A stretch of 64,000 nt of DNA from Cellulomonas sp. JH27-2 (GCF_014837175.1 NZ_JACYFR010000005.1:62001-126000); one strand, 5' to 3'; positions 45,005 to 54,284 are shown, counted from the stretch's first letter. Translations and numbers: made by a program. The notes: generated by a model not told the origin, from the letters alone.

Positions 45005-45898
45005 TCAGCCCTTGACGGAGCCCGACATCAGGCCGCCGATGAAGTACTTGCCCAGGAGCACGTACACGAGCAGCGTGGGCAGCGACGCGAGCAGGGCGCC
45101 CGCCATGGAGACGCCGTAGTTCTGCAGCAGTGCACCGTTGGCGAGGTTGTTCAGCGCCAGTGTGACGGGGCCGTTCTGGCTGGAGGAGAAGAACACCGCG
45201 AACAGGAAGTCGTTCCACGCGGACGTGAACTGCCAGATGAGCACCACGACGAACGAGGGGATCGAGATCGGCAGGACCACCGACCAGTAGGTCCGCAGCA
45301 TGCCGGCGCCGTCCACGCGGGACGCCTCGATCAGCTCGTTGGGGATCGACTGGTAGTAGTTGCGGAAGATCAGCGTCGTGATCGGCAGGCCGTAGATGAC
45401 GTGCAGGATGATCAGCGACGGGATGCCGCTGGGGATGTGCGCACCCTGCATGAGCTTGAGCAGGGGGATCATCACGGCCTGGTAGGGGATGAACATCCCG
45501 AACAGGATCAGCGTGAACACCAGGTCGGCGCCCTTGAACCGCCAGCGCGAGAGCACGAAGCCGTTCATGGACCCCAGCAGGGAGGAGATGACCGCGGCCG
45601 GGATCACCATCTCGACCGTGCGCAGGATCGCGGGCGACAGCGCGGTCCAGGCCGCGCTCCAGTTCTCCATGGTCCAGTGCTGGGGCAGGTTCCACGCGCG
45701 GGTCGGCGAGGCGTCCCCGGTCCCCTTGAAGCTGGTGATGATCAGCACGTAGACGGGGATCAGCACGATCAGCAGGAAGAGCAGCAGCAGGGCGTACTTG
45801 ACCGTCCGGCCCACGCTGAAGCGGTCGCGGCCGCCCTTGCCGCCGGCGGCCACGGGTGCCTTGATCGGCGCGGTCAGGGGTTCGGTGGTGGTGGTCAT
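45005..45898 (-). CDS. Sugar ABC transporter permease (MalG type)
   Basis: A 297-residue inner-membrane permease of the CUT1 family. Six helices, first at VKYALLLLFLLIVLIPVYVLI; EAA loop with ELIEASRVDGAGMLRTYWSVVLPISIP, the coupling site for the ATPase. The Pro-rich periplasmic loop NLPQHWTMENW is typical. ATG 45898 overlaps the stop of the companion permease by four bases (ATGA). No ATPase gene is in the operon, so it probably shares a multi-sugar ATPase (MsiK type) encoded elsewhere. Confidence 0.88.
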   Translation of the reverse strand: MTTTTEPLTAPIKAPVAAGGKGGRDRFSVGRTVKYALLLLFLLIVLIPVYVLIITSFKGTGDASPTRAWNLPQHWTMENWSAAWTALSPAILRTVEMVIPAAVISSLLGSMNGFVLSRWRFKGADLVFTLILFGMFIPYQAVMIPLLKLMQGAHIPSGIPSLIILHVIYGLPITTLIFRNYYQSIPNELIEASRVDGAGMLRTYWSVVLPISIPSFVVVLIWQFTSAWNDFLFAVFFSSSQNGPVTLALNNLANGALLQNYGVSMAGALLASLPTLLVYVLLGKYFIGGLMSGSVKG

Positions 45899-46800
45899 GC
45901 GCGCTTCTCCGCCCGCGAGATGTGGACGAGGTACGGGATGATCAGCACGGCGACGATCACCAGCAGGATCACGCCCACCGCGGCGGCGTCCGCGTAGTGG
46001 AAGCTCGACTTGAGCACGTACATGTCGACCGCGGGAACCTTGGTCTGGTAGTTCGCGGGCTTGGAGATCGACATGATCAGGTCGAACGCCTTGAGCGACA
46101 TGTGGCCGACGATGATGACGGCCGACAGCGCCACGGGCGACAGCTGCGGGAAGATCACGTGCCGGTACATCTGCCACGTCGTCGCGCCGTCGATCTGCGA
46201 CGCCTCGCGCAGCTCCTCCGGGATCCCGCGGAAGCCGGCCAGGAACAGGGCCATGACGTACCCCGACAGCTGCCAGATCGCGGGGATCGCGATGGCCGCG
46301 ATCCCGTAGTTGACGTTGTTCCACCAGTTGTTCTGCAGGAAGTCGAGCCCGATCATCTGGAACAGCCTGTTGAGGCCGGACGCGGACTCGCCCTGGTTGG
46401 AGTTGAGCAGCCAGCGCCACACCACACCGGAGGCGACGAAGGAGACGGCCATCGGGAACAGGTAGATGGACCGGAAGACGCCCTCGAAGCGCACCGGTCG
46501 GTCCAGCAGCCAGGCCCAGAGGAAGCCGAACAGCATGGTGCCGACCAGGAAGACCACGGTGTAGATCACCAGGTTCTTCAGGGAGTGCTGGAAGTCGGGC
46601 GAGCTCAGCAGCTTGGTGTAGTTGTCGAACCCGACGAACGACGTCGGCTTGACGCCCGTCGCCTGGGCGGCCGTGTTCATGTCCGTCGTCGACGTGTGGG
46701 CGTTGACGGCGAGCAGGCCGTAGACGAAGACGGCGAGCAGGATCAACGACGGGGAGATCATCAGCAGGGGAGGACCCCAGCGGCGCAGGTTGCGTGGCAT
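45895..46800 (-). CDS. Sugar ABC transporter permease (MalF type)
   Basis: A 301-residue CUT1 permease with six helices, starting MPRNLRRWGPPLLMISPSLILLAVFVYG. The EAA loop reads ELREASQIDGATTWQMYRHVIFPQLSP. FVGFDNYTKLLSSPDF is the external loop after helix 1. ATG 46800 precedes the first membrane helix; an upstream GTG-type extension is not needed. Translationally coupled to the second permease and preceded by the lipoprotein gene, 104 bases away. Confidence 0.88.
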   Translation of the reverse strand: MPRNLRRWGPPLLMISPSLILLAVFVYGLLAVNAHTSTTDMNTAAQATGVKPTSFVGFDNYTKLLSSPDFQHSLKNLVIYTVVFLVGTMLFGFLWAWLLDRPVRFEGVFRSIYLFPMAVSFVASGVVWRWLLNSNQGESASGLNRLFQMIGLDFLQNNWWNNVNYGIAAIAIPAIWQLSGYVMALFLAGFRGIPEELREASQIDGATTWQMYRHVIFPQLSPVALSAVIIVGHMSLKAFDLIMSISKPANYQTKVPAVDMYVLKSSFHYADAAAVGVILLVIVAVLIIPYLVHISRAEKRA

Positions 46801-46904
46801 GTGTGTTCCTAGCGTGACGGGCGCCCGCGGTGAGGCGGGACGGTCGGTGTGACGGTCCCGCCCCCGGCAGGGGAGCGGGACCGTCACCGGTCGAGCGTCT
46901 GCGG

Positions 46905-48206
46905 TCAGCTACCGGCAGCGGCCGACGCGAGGTCCTTCTGGTACTGCGCCAGGTCCGAGGCGCCGGTCGTGAACTTGCTGGTGGCGTCCGAGATGGCCGT
47001 CAGCGTCGCGACCGGTGCCGCCGCGCCGTGCGCCAGCGAGGAGACGATCGTGTCCTTGCCGAACGACTCCATGGCGGACTGCTGGTACTCGGAGAAGTCC
47101 GAGGCCTTGGCGTCGTTGCGCGCCGGGATGGAGCCCTTCGCCTTGTTGAACGCGGTCTGGCCCTCGGCCGAGCTGATCGTCTGGAGCCAGTTCTTGGTGC
47201 CGCCCGGGTGCTTGGCGCCCTTGGGGAGCGTGAACGAGTCGGCCAGGAAGTCGAAGACGCCGTCCGTGCCGGGGACCGGCTGGTAGGTGTAGTCGGCGGG
47301 AGCCTTCTTGCCGGCGGCCTCGAACGCAGCCTCGGCCCAGTCGCCCATGACGTTGAAGCCGGCCTGGCCGTCGATGATCTGCTGCGTCGCGTCGGGCCAG
47401 TCCAGACCGTCACGGTCGGTGTTGGTGTAGCTCATGAGCTTCTGGAAGTCCGTGAGCGCCTTGGTGACGTCCGAGCCGTTCCAGTCCGTCTTCCCGTCCC
47501 ACAGGCCCGAGTAGCCGTCCGCGCCGAGGTCCGCGATGAGCACGGTCTCGAGCAGGTTGACCTGCGTCCACGTCGTCGCGACGGACAGGGCCGTCTTGCC
47601 GGAGGCCTTGACCTTGTCCAGCGCGGCGAACCAGTCGTCCATCGTGCTGTACGTGGCGGCCGGGTCCAGCCCGGCGTCCTTGAGGACGGTCGGGTTGGCC
47701 CACATGACGTTGGCGCGGTGGATGTTCGACGGCACCGAGTAGATCTTGCCGTCGACCGTCAGCCGGTCGATGAGGTCCTTGGGGAAGACGTCGGTCAGGC
47801 CGAACTCCTTGTACAGGTCGGAGACGTCCTCGATCTGGCCGGCGTCGATGTAGTCCTGCAGCTCCGCACCGGCGTGGGCCTGGAACGTGTCCGGCGGGTC
47901 GCCCGCCTGCAGGCGCGACTGGAGCAGGTCCTTGGCCGCGGAACCGGCACCGCCGGCGACCGCGCCGTTGACGAACTTGGTGTCGGGGTGCTGCTCGCCG
48001 AACACCTTGACCAGGGCGTCGAGCCCCAGCTTCTCGGAGCCGCTGGCCCACCAGGTGAAGACCTCGACCTCGCTGGCGTCGCCGCCCGTGCTGCCGCTCG
48101 TGCCGTTGTCGCTCGCGGTGTCGTCGCCCGAGCTGCAGGCCGCGAGCAGCAGGGTGCTCGCGGCGAGCCCGGCCGTCAGGGCCGTGAGGGTACGTCGTGT
48201 ACGCAT
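46905..48206 (-). CDS. Sugar-binding lipoprotein of a CUT1 ABC importer
   Basis: A 433-residue solute-binding lipoprotein; the lipobox LAAC places the lipid-modified Cys at residue 24. The mature part opens with VEVFTWWASGSEKLGLDAL and has VAGGAGSAAKDLLQSRLQAGDPPDTFQAHAGAEL (quoted in part), which resembles glucose/mannose-binding GtsA-type proteins more than MalE. It therefore may bring in glucose released by the amylase, or maltodextrins. ATG 48206 is preceded by GAGCATC with no strong Shine-Dalgarno. It is divergent from a ROK regulator. Confidence 0.87.
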   Translation of the reverse strand: MRTRRTLTALTAGLAASTLLLAACSSGDDTASDNGTSGSTGGDASEVEVFTWWASGSEKLGLDALVKVFGEQHPDTKFVNGAVAGGAGSAAKDLLQSRLQAGDPPDTFQAHAGAELQDYIDAGQIEDVSDLYKEFGLTDVFPKDLIDRLTVDGKIYSVPSNIHRANVMWANPTVLKDAGLDPAATYSTMDDWFAALDKVKASGKTALSVATTWTQVNLLETVLIADLGADGYSGLWDGKTDWNGSDVTKALTDFQKLMSYTNTDRDGLDWPDATQQIIDGQAGFNVMGDWAEAAFEAAGKKAPADYTYQPVPGTDGVFDFLADSFTLPKGAKHPGGTKNWLQTISSAEGQTAFNKAKGSIPARNDAKASDFSEYQQSAMESFGKDTIVSSLAHGAAAPVATLTAISDATSKFTTGASDLAQYQKDLASAAAGS

Positions 48207-48555
48207 GATGCTCCTACGTCGTCGTTGATCGCTGTGGAAGCCGGAGGGGCATGGCAGGTGCAGCCCTGTCAGAACCGCCCCGTCGTGGTCTGCGGCGCTG
48301 CCCTGCGCCGGAACCGAACAGCGCTCAGCAAACTCGTGTTCGGCCTTGACGTCAAGAAATGAAGCCAGCGGAGACCAAATCGTAATCTTCGGTTCAGGGG
48401 CCGCACTCAACTCGTGCTCTGGGCGGCCGGGCACGAGGCCCACCGTCGCGCGCCGCCTGCTCCGGCGCTGGTCCTGGGCGCGGCACCCGCGTGATTCCGC
48501 GCCGCTGCCGACGTCGATCGCCCGATCGGCGCGCTCCGGGATGTACTGTTCGCGG
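48207..48555. promoter_or_regulatory. Divergent control region between sugar importer and ROK operon
   Basis: 349 bases without a gene. It contains the perfect palindrome CTTGACGTCAAG (48345-48356), which also forms a TTGACG box on either strand, TAATCT at 48381-48386, and TACTGT at 48544-48549 six bases before the ROK start. Likely operators for the sugar importer are here; no second copy of the palindrome was found in this stretch. Confidence 0.5.
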
Positions 48556-49737
48556 GTGGTCGATGACCGAGTCACGCCGGGCTCGCAGACTTCACTCCGT
48601 GAAGCCAACCGGGCGCGCATCGTCAACGCCGTCCAGCAGCGTGGCTCGCTCACGCAGGTCGAGCTGGCCGGCCTCACCGGCCTGTCCCCGGCCACCGTCT
48701 CCAACATCGTCAACGAGCTCACGGGCTCGGGCGTGCTGCACACGTCACCGACCACCCGCAGCGGCCGGCGCGCGCAGCAGGTCACGCTGGCCCGCAACCT
48801 CGGCCTCGTCGCCGGCCTGCACTTCGGGTCCCGGAGCCTGCGGGTCGCGCTGTCCGACGTCGCGCACCGGATCGTCGCCGAGCAGCGACTCCCGCTCGCG
48901 CCCGACCACCGGGCCGACGCCGGCCTGCAGCGTGCCGCCATGCTGGCCGAGGAGATGGTCGCGTCCGTGGGCGCGACCATGCCCGAGGTGCTGGCCGTCG
49001 GCGTCGGCATCCCCGCGCCCGTCGACGTGCGCACCGGCAAGGTCGCCACGCGCGGCCTGCTCCGCGGCTGGGACGGCGTGCCCGTCGCGGAGGTCCTCGG
49101 GGGCCTGCTCGCCACGCCCGTCCACATCGACAACGACGCCAACCTCGGTGCGCTCGCCGAGCAGCGGCTCGGGGCCGCGCGCGGGCGCCGCCACGTCGTC
49201 TACCTGCGCGTCTCCCACGGCGTCGGTGGTGGGCTCGTGCTGGGCGGCGAGGTCTACCGCGGCCGCATCGGTGCGGCCGGAGAGCTGGGGCACGTGACCA
49301 TCGACGACAACGGCACCGTCTGCCGGTGCGGGAACCGGGGGTGCCTCGAGACCTTCGTCGGCGCGGGCGCGATCCTCGAGACCTTGCGCGGCAGCCACGG
49401 CCACCTCGCCCTGCGCGACGTCATCACGCGTGCCGAGCAGGGCGACCCCGGGTGCCGGCGCGTGCTCAGCGACGCCGGACGTCACCTCGGCATCGCCGCC
49501 GCGAGCGTCTGCAACGTCATCGACCCCGAGGTCGTCGTGATCGGCGGGCAGCTCGCCGAGGCCGGGGAGATGCTGCTCGGCCCCCTGCGGGCCACCCTCG
49601 GCGAACGCACCATCCCCAGCGCGGCCGGGCCCGTCGAGGTGGTGCAGGGCGAGCTCGGCCCGTCGGCCGAGGTACGCGGTGCGCTGGCGATCGCCCTGGA
49701 CCGCGTGAGCATCCCCATCGGGATGGTGACCTCGTGA
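48556..49737 (+). CDS. ROK-family transcriptional regulator
   Basis: A 393-residue repressor-type ROK protein. Winged helix at residues 10-75 (REANRARIVNAVQQRGSLTQVELAGLTGLSPATVSNIV, quoted in part as LTQVELAGLTGLSPATVSNIV), then the sugar-kinase-like fold with DNDANLGALAEQ, GVGGGLVLGGEVYRG, the ExGH motif GELGHVTID and the zinc site CRCGNRGCLE. Start GTG 48556 is chosen since TACTGT lies six bases upstream; an upstream ATG at 48541 would include that box. The stop overlaps the next start (GTGA), so it is cotranslated with the xylose-type ABC genes and likely regulates them. Confidence 0.86.
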   Translation: MVDDRVTPGSQTSLREANRARIVNAVQQRGSLTQVELAGLTGLSPATVSNIVNELTGSGVLHTSPTTRSGRRAQQVTLARNLGLVAGLHFGSRSLRVALSDVAHRIVAEQRLPLAPDHRADAGLQRAAMLAEEMVASVGATMPEVLAVGVGIPAPVDVRTGKVATRGLLRGWDGVPVAEVLGGLLATPVHIDNDANLGALAEQRLGAARGRRHVVYLRVSHGVGGGLVLGGEVYRGRIGAAGELGHVTIDDNGTVCRCGNRGCLETFVGAGAILETLRGSHGHLALRDVITRAEQGDPGCRRVLSDAGRHLGIAAASVCNVIDPEVVVIGGQLAEAGEMLLGPLRATLGERTIPSAAGPVEVVQGELGPSAEVRGALAIALDRVSIPIGMVTS

Positions 49738-50828
49738 GCCGGCGCGTGCTCGTCGTCGTCGCCGCGCTGGTGGCCGTGGTTCTCGGCGTCGGAGGCTGCG
49801 CCACCGCGGTGTCGCCCGGTGGCCGGCCGCCGTCGGACCAGATCATCGCCCTGCTGCTGCCCGAGTCCAAGGCCGCACGGTACGAGAGCGTCGACCGCCC
49901 GTCGTTCGAGCAGACGGTAGCCCGGCGGTGCCCGCGCTGCCGGGTGCTCTACGCCAACGCCGACCAGGACGCCGCCCGTCAGCAGCAGCAGGCCGAGTCG
50001 GCGCTGACCCAGGGCGCGGGGGTCCTCGTCCTCGACGCCGTCGACGCGACGGCCGCCGCGACGATCGTCACCAAGGCGCAGGTGCGCGGCGTCCCCGTCG
50101 TCGCGTACGACCGGTTCATCGCGGACGCACCCCTGGACTACTTCGTCGGGGTCGACGGGGCGCGCGTGGGCCGGCTGCAGGGTGAGGCGCTCGTGCGGGC
50201 GCTCGGCCGTGGCTCCGAGCCGCCGCTCGAGCAGGACGACGGGATCCTCGTCGTGAACGGCTCCCCGACCGACCCCAACTCGGTCCGGTTCCGCGCCGGC
50301 CTCGCCGCCGCCCTGCAGGGCACGCCCGTCCGCGTCCTGGCGGAGTACGACACCCCGGACTGGAGCCCCGACAAGGCGCAGGCGTGGGTCAGCGACCAGC
50401 TCACGCAGTACGGCTCGCGCGTCCGGGCCGTGTACGCCGCGAACGACGGCGAGGCCGGGGGAGCGATCTCGGCCATGCTCTCGGCCGGCTTCGACCCCGT
50501 GGCACCCGTGACCGGACAGGACGCCGAGCTGGCCGCCGTGCAGCGCATCGTCGAGGGCACCCAGCTCATGACGGTCTACCGGGCGCTGTCGGAGCAGGGG
50601 CGGACGGCGGCCGAACTCGCCATCCGCGTCCTGCACGGCGAACGTCCCGTCACCACGTCCCGCATCGACGGCGTGCCCTCGCAGCTGCTGGCACCCACAG
50701 CCGTCGACATCACCAACGTGCGCCGCGTCATCGTCGACGGCGGCGTCTTCACCACCGAGGAGATCTGCGTGCAGCCGTACACACGGGCGTGCGTGGCCGC
50801 CGGCCTGCTGGACGGGGAGGCCCGATGA
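49734..50828 (+). CDS. XylF-like sugar-binding lipoprotein
   Basis: A 364-residue periplasmic-binding-type lipoprotein (CUT2 group); lipobox VGGC with Cys22. Features of xylose/ribose binders are IIALLLPESKAARYESVDRPSFE, VLVLDAVDATAAATIV, VPVVAYDRFI, YFVGVDGARVGRLQGEAL, ILVVNGSPTDPN and AVYAANDGEAGGAISAML. The AYDRF and DPN motifs are typical of XylF. Starts at GTG 49734 overlapping the ROK stop. Substrate xylose is inferred from the family and the xylan-esterase neighbour. Confidence 0.83.
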   Translation: MSRRVLVVVAALVAVVLGVGGCATAVSPGGRPPSDQIIALLLPESKAARYESVDRPSFEQTVARRCPRCRVLYANADQDAARQQQQAESALTQGAGVLVLDAVDATAAATIVTKAQVRGVPVVAYDRFIADAPLDYFVGVDGARVGRLQGEALVRALGRGSEPPLEQDDGILVVNGSPTDPNSVRFRAGLAAALQGTPVRVLAEYDTPDWSPDKAQAWVSDQLTQYGSRVRAVYAANDGEAGGAISAMLSAGFDPVAPVTGQDAELAAVQRIVEGTQLMTVYRALSEQGRTAAELAIRVLHGERPVTTSRIDGVPSQLLAPTAVDITNVRRVIVDGGVFTTEEICVQPYTRACVAAGLLDGEAR

Positions 50829-51589
50829 GCGCGATGCCTGAGCCGGCCGAGGGGGTGCGCCCCACGCCCGTCATCTCGTTGCGCGGGGTCTCCCGGAGCT
50901 TCGGGGCCGCGCGTGCGGTCCAGGGGATCGACCTGGACGTCCACGCCCACGAGGTCGTCGCGGTGGTCGGGGACACCGGGGCGGGCAAGTCGACGCTCGT
51001 CGGCCTGCTCTCAGGTGCGCTGCAGCCCGACGAGGGCAGCGTGCTGGTCGACGGCGCCGCGGTGACGCTCGCCGACCCTGCCGCCGCGCGCGCTCTCGGC
51101 ATCGTCGGCGTCTTCCAGGACCTGGCGCTGTGCGCCAACCTCGACGTGGTGCAGAACCTGTTCCTGGGCCAGGAGTCGATCCGCGGAGGCCTGCTCGACG
51201 AGGTCGTGATGGAGAAGGAGGCGTGGCGCGTCCTGGGGCAGCTCGCCGCCCGCGTGCCGTCGCTCCGCGTGCCCGTGGCCGCGCTGTCCGGGGCGCAGCG
51301 CAGGTCGGTGGCGATCGCCCGCGCGCTGCTCGGCGAGCCGCGCGTCATCCTGCTCGACGAGCCGACGGCGTCGCTCGGCCTCACGCAGGTCGCCGAGTTC
51401 CTCACGCTCGTCGAGCGCCTGCGCGAGCGCGGCCACGCCGTCCTCATCACGAGCCACTCGCTGACCGACGTGCAGGCCGTCGCCGACCGCATCGTCGTGC
51501 TGCGCCTGGGGCGCACCAACGGTGAGTTCGACGCCGACCGGGTCACCTACGAGGACCTGCTCGCCGCGATGACGGGGGTGGCGCGATGA
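50825..51589 (+). CDS. XylG-like ABC ATPase, single domain
   Basis: A 254-residue sugar-import ATPase. Walker A GDTGAGKST near residue 54, Q-loop GVFQDLALCANLDVVQNLFLG, signature LSGAQRRSVAIARAL and Walker B VILLDEPTASLG with a switch His in LITSHSL. CUT2 ATPases such as XylG and RbsA usually have two ATPase domains in about 500 residues; this is a half-length version. Start ATG 50825 overlaps the preceding stop (ATGA) and its stop overlaps the next start. Confidence 0.85.
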   Translation: MSAMPEPAEGVRPTPVISLRGVSRSFGAARAVQGIDLDVHAHEVVAVVGDTGAGKSTLVGLLSGALQPDEGSVLVDGAAVTLADPAAARALGIVGVFQDLALCANLDVVQNLFLGQESIRGGLLDEVVMEKEAWRVLGQLAARVPSLRVPVAALSGAQRRSVAIARALLGEPRVILLDEPTASLGLTQVAEFLTLVERLRERGHAVLITSHSLTDVQAVADRIVVLRLGRTNGEFDADRVTYEDLLAAMTGVAR

Positions 51590-52779
51590 CGGGGCCGACG
51601 CCGGTCGTCGCGCCCGCCGGGCGCGCCGGTGCGTTCTGGCAGCGCCTGCGGACCGGGGAGATGGGCAGCCTGCCGATCGCGGCCGTCCTCGTGCTGATCT
51701 GCCTGGTGCTCCAGGCGCTCAACCACTCGTTCCTGTCCAGCGACAACCTGGTGAACCTGACCCAGCAGTCCGCCGCGACGGGCATCATCGCGCTCGGCGT
51801 GGTCCTGACGCTGCACCTGGGGCAGATCGACCTGTCGGTGGGCGCCGTCTCCGGCCTCGCTGCCGCCGTCGTGGCCGTGGGGTCCGTCAGCCTCGGCTGG
51901 CCCCTGACGCTCGCGGTGCTCGCCGCGCTCGCGGCGGGCCTGGTCGTGGGTCTCCTGTACGGCCTCGTGTACACGCGTCTGCGCGTGCCGAGCTTCGTGT
52001 TCACGCTGGCCGGGCTGCTCGTCGTCGGCGGGATGCAGCTGCGGGTGCTGGGGGAGACCGGGTCGGTGAACCTCCCGTTCCAGGCGTGGCTGGTGCGCTT
52101 CTGCCAGACGGCTTTCCTGCCGCAGGCCGTCGCATGGGTGGTCGTCGCCGTCGTGGTCGGGATCTACGCCGCCTCGCGGCTGCACGACCGCTCGCGCCGC
52201 ATCGCCGCCGAGCTCGCCGCGCAGTCGCTCGGCTCGGTGCTGCTCCGCGTCGGGGTGCTCGCCGTGGTGCTGGGTGCAGCGGTCGGGTACCTGGGCACCA
52301 ACCGCGGCGTCGGGGCGGTGTTCGCCCTGTTCGTCGGGCTGGTCGCGGTCGTCGACCTGGTGCTGCGCCGCACGCGGTGGGGGCGGTTCGTGCGGGCCGT
52401 CGGGGGCGACGTCGAGGCGGCCCGGCGCGCCGGCGTGCCCGTGCGCCGCGTGCTCGTGTCCGTGTTCGTCGCCTGCTCGACGCTCGCCGCGCTGGGCGGT
52501 GTGGTCGCCGCGGGACGGCTCGCCGCGGCCAACCAGGACACCGGTGCGGTGGACGTGACGCTCACCGCCGTGGCCGCTGCCGTCATCGGCGGGACCAGCA
52601 TGTACGGGGGCCGCGGTTCGGCCTGGTCGGCGCTCCTCGGCATCCTCATCGTGCAGTCCATCTCGACCGGGCTGACGCTGCTGAACCTCGACCTGTCCGT
52701 GCGCTACGGCGTCACGGGGATCGTGCTGGCCGTCGCGGTGGTGATCGACGCGCTGCAGCGGCGCGCTCGCGAGGCATGA
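51586..52779 (+). CDS. XylH-like ABC permease
   Basis: A 397-residue CUT2 permease with about ten helices. LNHSFLSSDNLVNLTQQSAATGIIALGVVLTLHLGQIDLSVGAV (quoted in part: NLTQQSAATGIIALGVVL and GQIDLSVGAV) and RAVGGDVEAARRAGVPV, GTSMYGGRGS and LNLDLSVRYGVTG are typical of XylH/RbsC. ATG 51586 overlaps the ATPase stop. It ends the ROK-XylFGH operon, with a hairpin after it. Confidence 0.88.
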   Translation: MTGPTPVVAPAGRAGAFWQRLRTGEMGSLPIAAVLVLICLVLQALNHSFLSSDNLVNLTQQSAATGIIALGVVLTLHLGQIDLSVGAVSGLAAAVVAVGSVSLGWPLTLAVLAALAAGLVVGLLYGLVYTRLRVPSFVFTLAGLLVVGGMQLRVLGETGSVNLPFQAWLVRFCQTAFLPQAVAWVVVAVVVGIYAASRLHDRSRRIAAELAAQSLGSVLLRVGVLAVVLGAAVGYLGTNRGVGAVFALFVGLVAVVDLVLRRTRWGRFVRAVGGDVEAARRAGVPVRRVLVSVFVACSTLAALGGVVAAGRLAAANQDTGAVDVTLTAVAAAVIGGTSMYGGRGSAWSALLGILIVQSISTGLTLLNLDLSVRYGVTGIVLAVAVVIDALQRRAREA

Positions 52780-52780
52780 T

Positions 52781-52817
52781 CCGGTCCCGGCCGGGCGGAG
52801 TGCTCGACCGGGACCGG
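52781..52817. terminator. Hairpin between XylH and esterase genes
   Basis: Perfect ten-base arms CCGGTCCCGG / CCGGGACCGG with a 17-base loop, between convergent stops at 52779 and 52826. Confidence 0.65.
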
Positions 52818-52825
52818 TACCTCGA

Positions 52826-54217
52826 TCACGCGAGGGTGCAGGTCCTGCCGTTGAGCGTGAACGCCGTCGGTGCGTTGTTGCTACCGCTGTAGGCGCCGTT
52901 CAGGCCGAGCTGGACCGAGCCTCCCGCCGGGACGACGCCGTTCCACGCCGCGTTCTGCGCCGTGACCGTGGAGCCGGACTGGGTCGTCGTGGAGCTCCAG
53001 GCCTGGGTCACCGTCTGGCCGGACGGGTACGTCCAGGACAGCGTCCAGCCGTTGAGCGCGACGGACGTGCGGAACGTGATGTTCGCCGTGAACCCGGTGT
53101 TCCACTGGTTCACCGAGTACGCCACCGAGCACGTGCCGGGTGTGGGCGTGACGGTCGGAGTGGGAGTGGGAGTCGGGGTCGGGGTCGGCGTGACGGTCGG
53201 TGAGGGCGTCGGCGTCGGCGTCACCGTGGGCGTGGGCGTGGGCGTGGGTGTCGGGGTGGGCGTCGTCGCGTCCAGCCCGAAGAAGTGGATGGCCGCTGCC
53301 GCGTCGACGGGCAGGCCGTGCCCGACGTTGGCGAGACTGTTGGCCTCGACCGGTGCCTGGTCGCCGGTCGCGCCGTACCTGGTGCGGGTGATGCCGGTCG
53401 AGGGTGTGTCGGTCTTCGCGGGGGTCGCGCTGACGCCCAGCACGTCGGTCCACTGCTTGATGGCCTCGCCGAAGTTGACGTAGCTCAGCGTCGTGTCGGC
53501 CGTGCCGTGCCACAGCTGCACGCGCGGCCGCGGTCCGGTGTAGCCGGGGTAGGCGGCGCGGGCGAGGTCGCCCCACTCCTTGCCGGTGCGGACGAGCTGC
53601 CCCTGGGAGCACTGGCTGTTCCACGGTGCCTGCGACGTGGTCCCCGGCGGCGGTGAGGTCGTCGAGAAGCACGTGGCCGGGACGCCCGCGAAGGCCGAGC
53701 CGGCGGCGAAGACGTCGGGGTAGGTGGCCAGCAGGACCTCGGTCATCATGGCGCCCGACGAGACGCCGGTGACGAACACGCGACTCGTGTCGGTGGTGTA
53801 GTGCTGCTGCACGTACCGGACCATCGAGACGATGCTCGCGGGGTCGCTCGCGCCGCCGTGCGTGAGCGCCTGCGCCGAGCTGACGTCGAAGCAGCTGCCG
53901 GAGCGGTTGGCCTGCGGGTAGATGACGATGTAGCCGTACCTCGTCGCGAGCTCGTCGAACTGCGAGCCGTCGTACATGGCCTGCGCCGAGCCGGTGCAGT
54001 AGTGGACGGCCACCAGGACCGCAGGCTTGGCAGGCAGGGAGGCAGGGACGAACAGGCTCATGCCCAGACCGCCCGGGTTCGAGCCGAAGCTCGAGACGGG
54101 CACCAGCGACGCCGCTTGCGCCGGCGATGCCGCAACCAGCCCGGCCAGCCCACCTGCGGCTAGTGCGACCGTTGTCGCGAGCGTCGTCACACGACGCCAG
54201 GAACGGGAAGCCTTCAT
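52826..54217 (-). CDS. Secreted CE1/PHB-depolymerase-type esterase with CBM2
   Basis: A 463-residue secreted esterase. Signal peptide to about residue 36 (SPAQAAS). Alpha/beta hydrolase domain (about 40-310): oxyanion region [15 protein letters not shown], catalytic Ser near 154 in [22 protein letters not shown] holding the Asp, and VGHGLPVD with the His. A Pro-Thr/Val-Thr linker (about 314-358) leads to a C-terminal CBM2 ([42 protein letters not shown]) that binds cellulose or xylan. Close families are acetylxylan and feruloyl esterases, fitting the adjacent xylose-type importer; PHB depolymerase is the alternative. ATG 54217 has GAAGGAGGG upstream. Confidence 0.88.
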   Translation of the reverse strand: MKASRSWRRVTTLATTVALAAGGLAGLVAASPAQAASLVPVSSFGSNPGGLGMSLFVPASLPAKPAVLVAVHYCTGSAQAMYDGSQFDELATRYGYIVIYPQANRSGSCFDVSSAQALTHGGASDPASIVSMVRYVQQHYTTDTSRVFVTGVSSGAMMTEVLLATYPDVFAAGSAFAGVPATCFSTTSPPPGTTSQAPWNSQCSQGQLVRTGKEWGDLARAAYPGYTGPRPRVQLWHGTADTTLSYVNFGEAIKQWTDVLGVSATPAKTDTPSTGITRTRYGATGDQAPVEANSLANVGHGLPVDAAAAIHFFGLDATTPTPTPTPTPTPTVTPTPTPSPTVTPTPTPTPTPTPTVTPTPGTCSVAYSVNQWNTGFTANITFRTSVALNGWTLSWTYPSGQTVTQAWSSTTTQSGSTVTAQNAAWNGVVPAGGSVQLGLNGAYSGSNNAPTAFTLNGRTCTLA

Positions 54218-54268
54218 CGGAGCCCTCCTTCGGGACCTACCCGAACGCGACGGTGCGCCGGGCGCGAG

Positions 54269-54284
54269 TCGATATCGTTATCGA
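54269..54284 (-). promoter_or_regulatory. LacI-type operator ahead of CBM2 esterase
   Basis: TCGATAACGATATCGA on the minus strand has six-base arms TCGATA/TATCGA around a central CG, the hallmark of LacI-family operators. It lies 52-67 bases before the esterase start. No LacI gene is in the window. Confidence 0.6.

Noticed and set aside
53150..53275. GT-rich short repeats that could suggest a minisatellite or CRISPR-like array
   Set aside because: They are the codons of the Pro-Thr/Val-Thr linker in the CBM2 esterase, without unique spacers.
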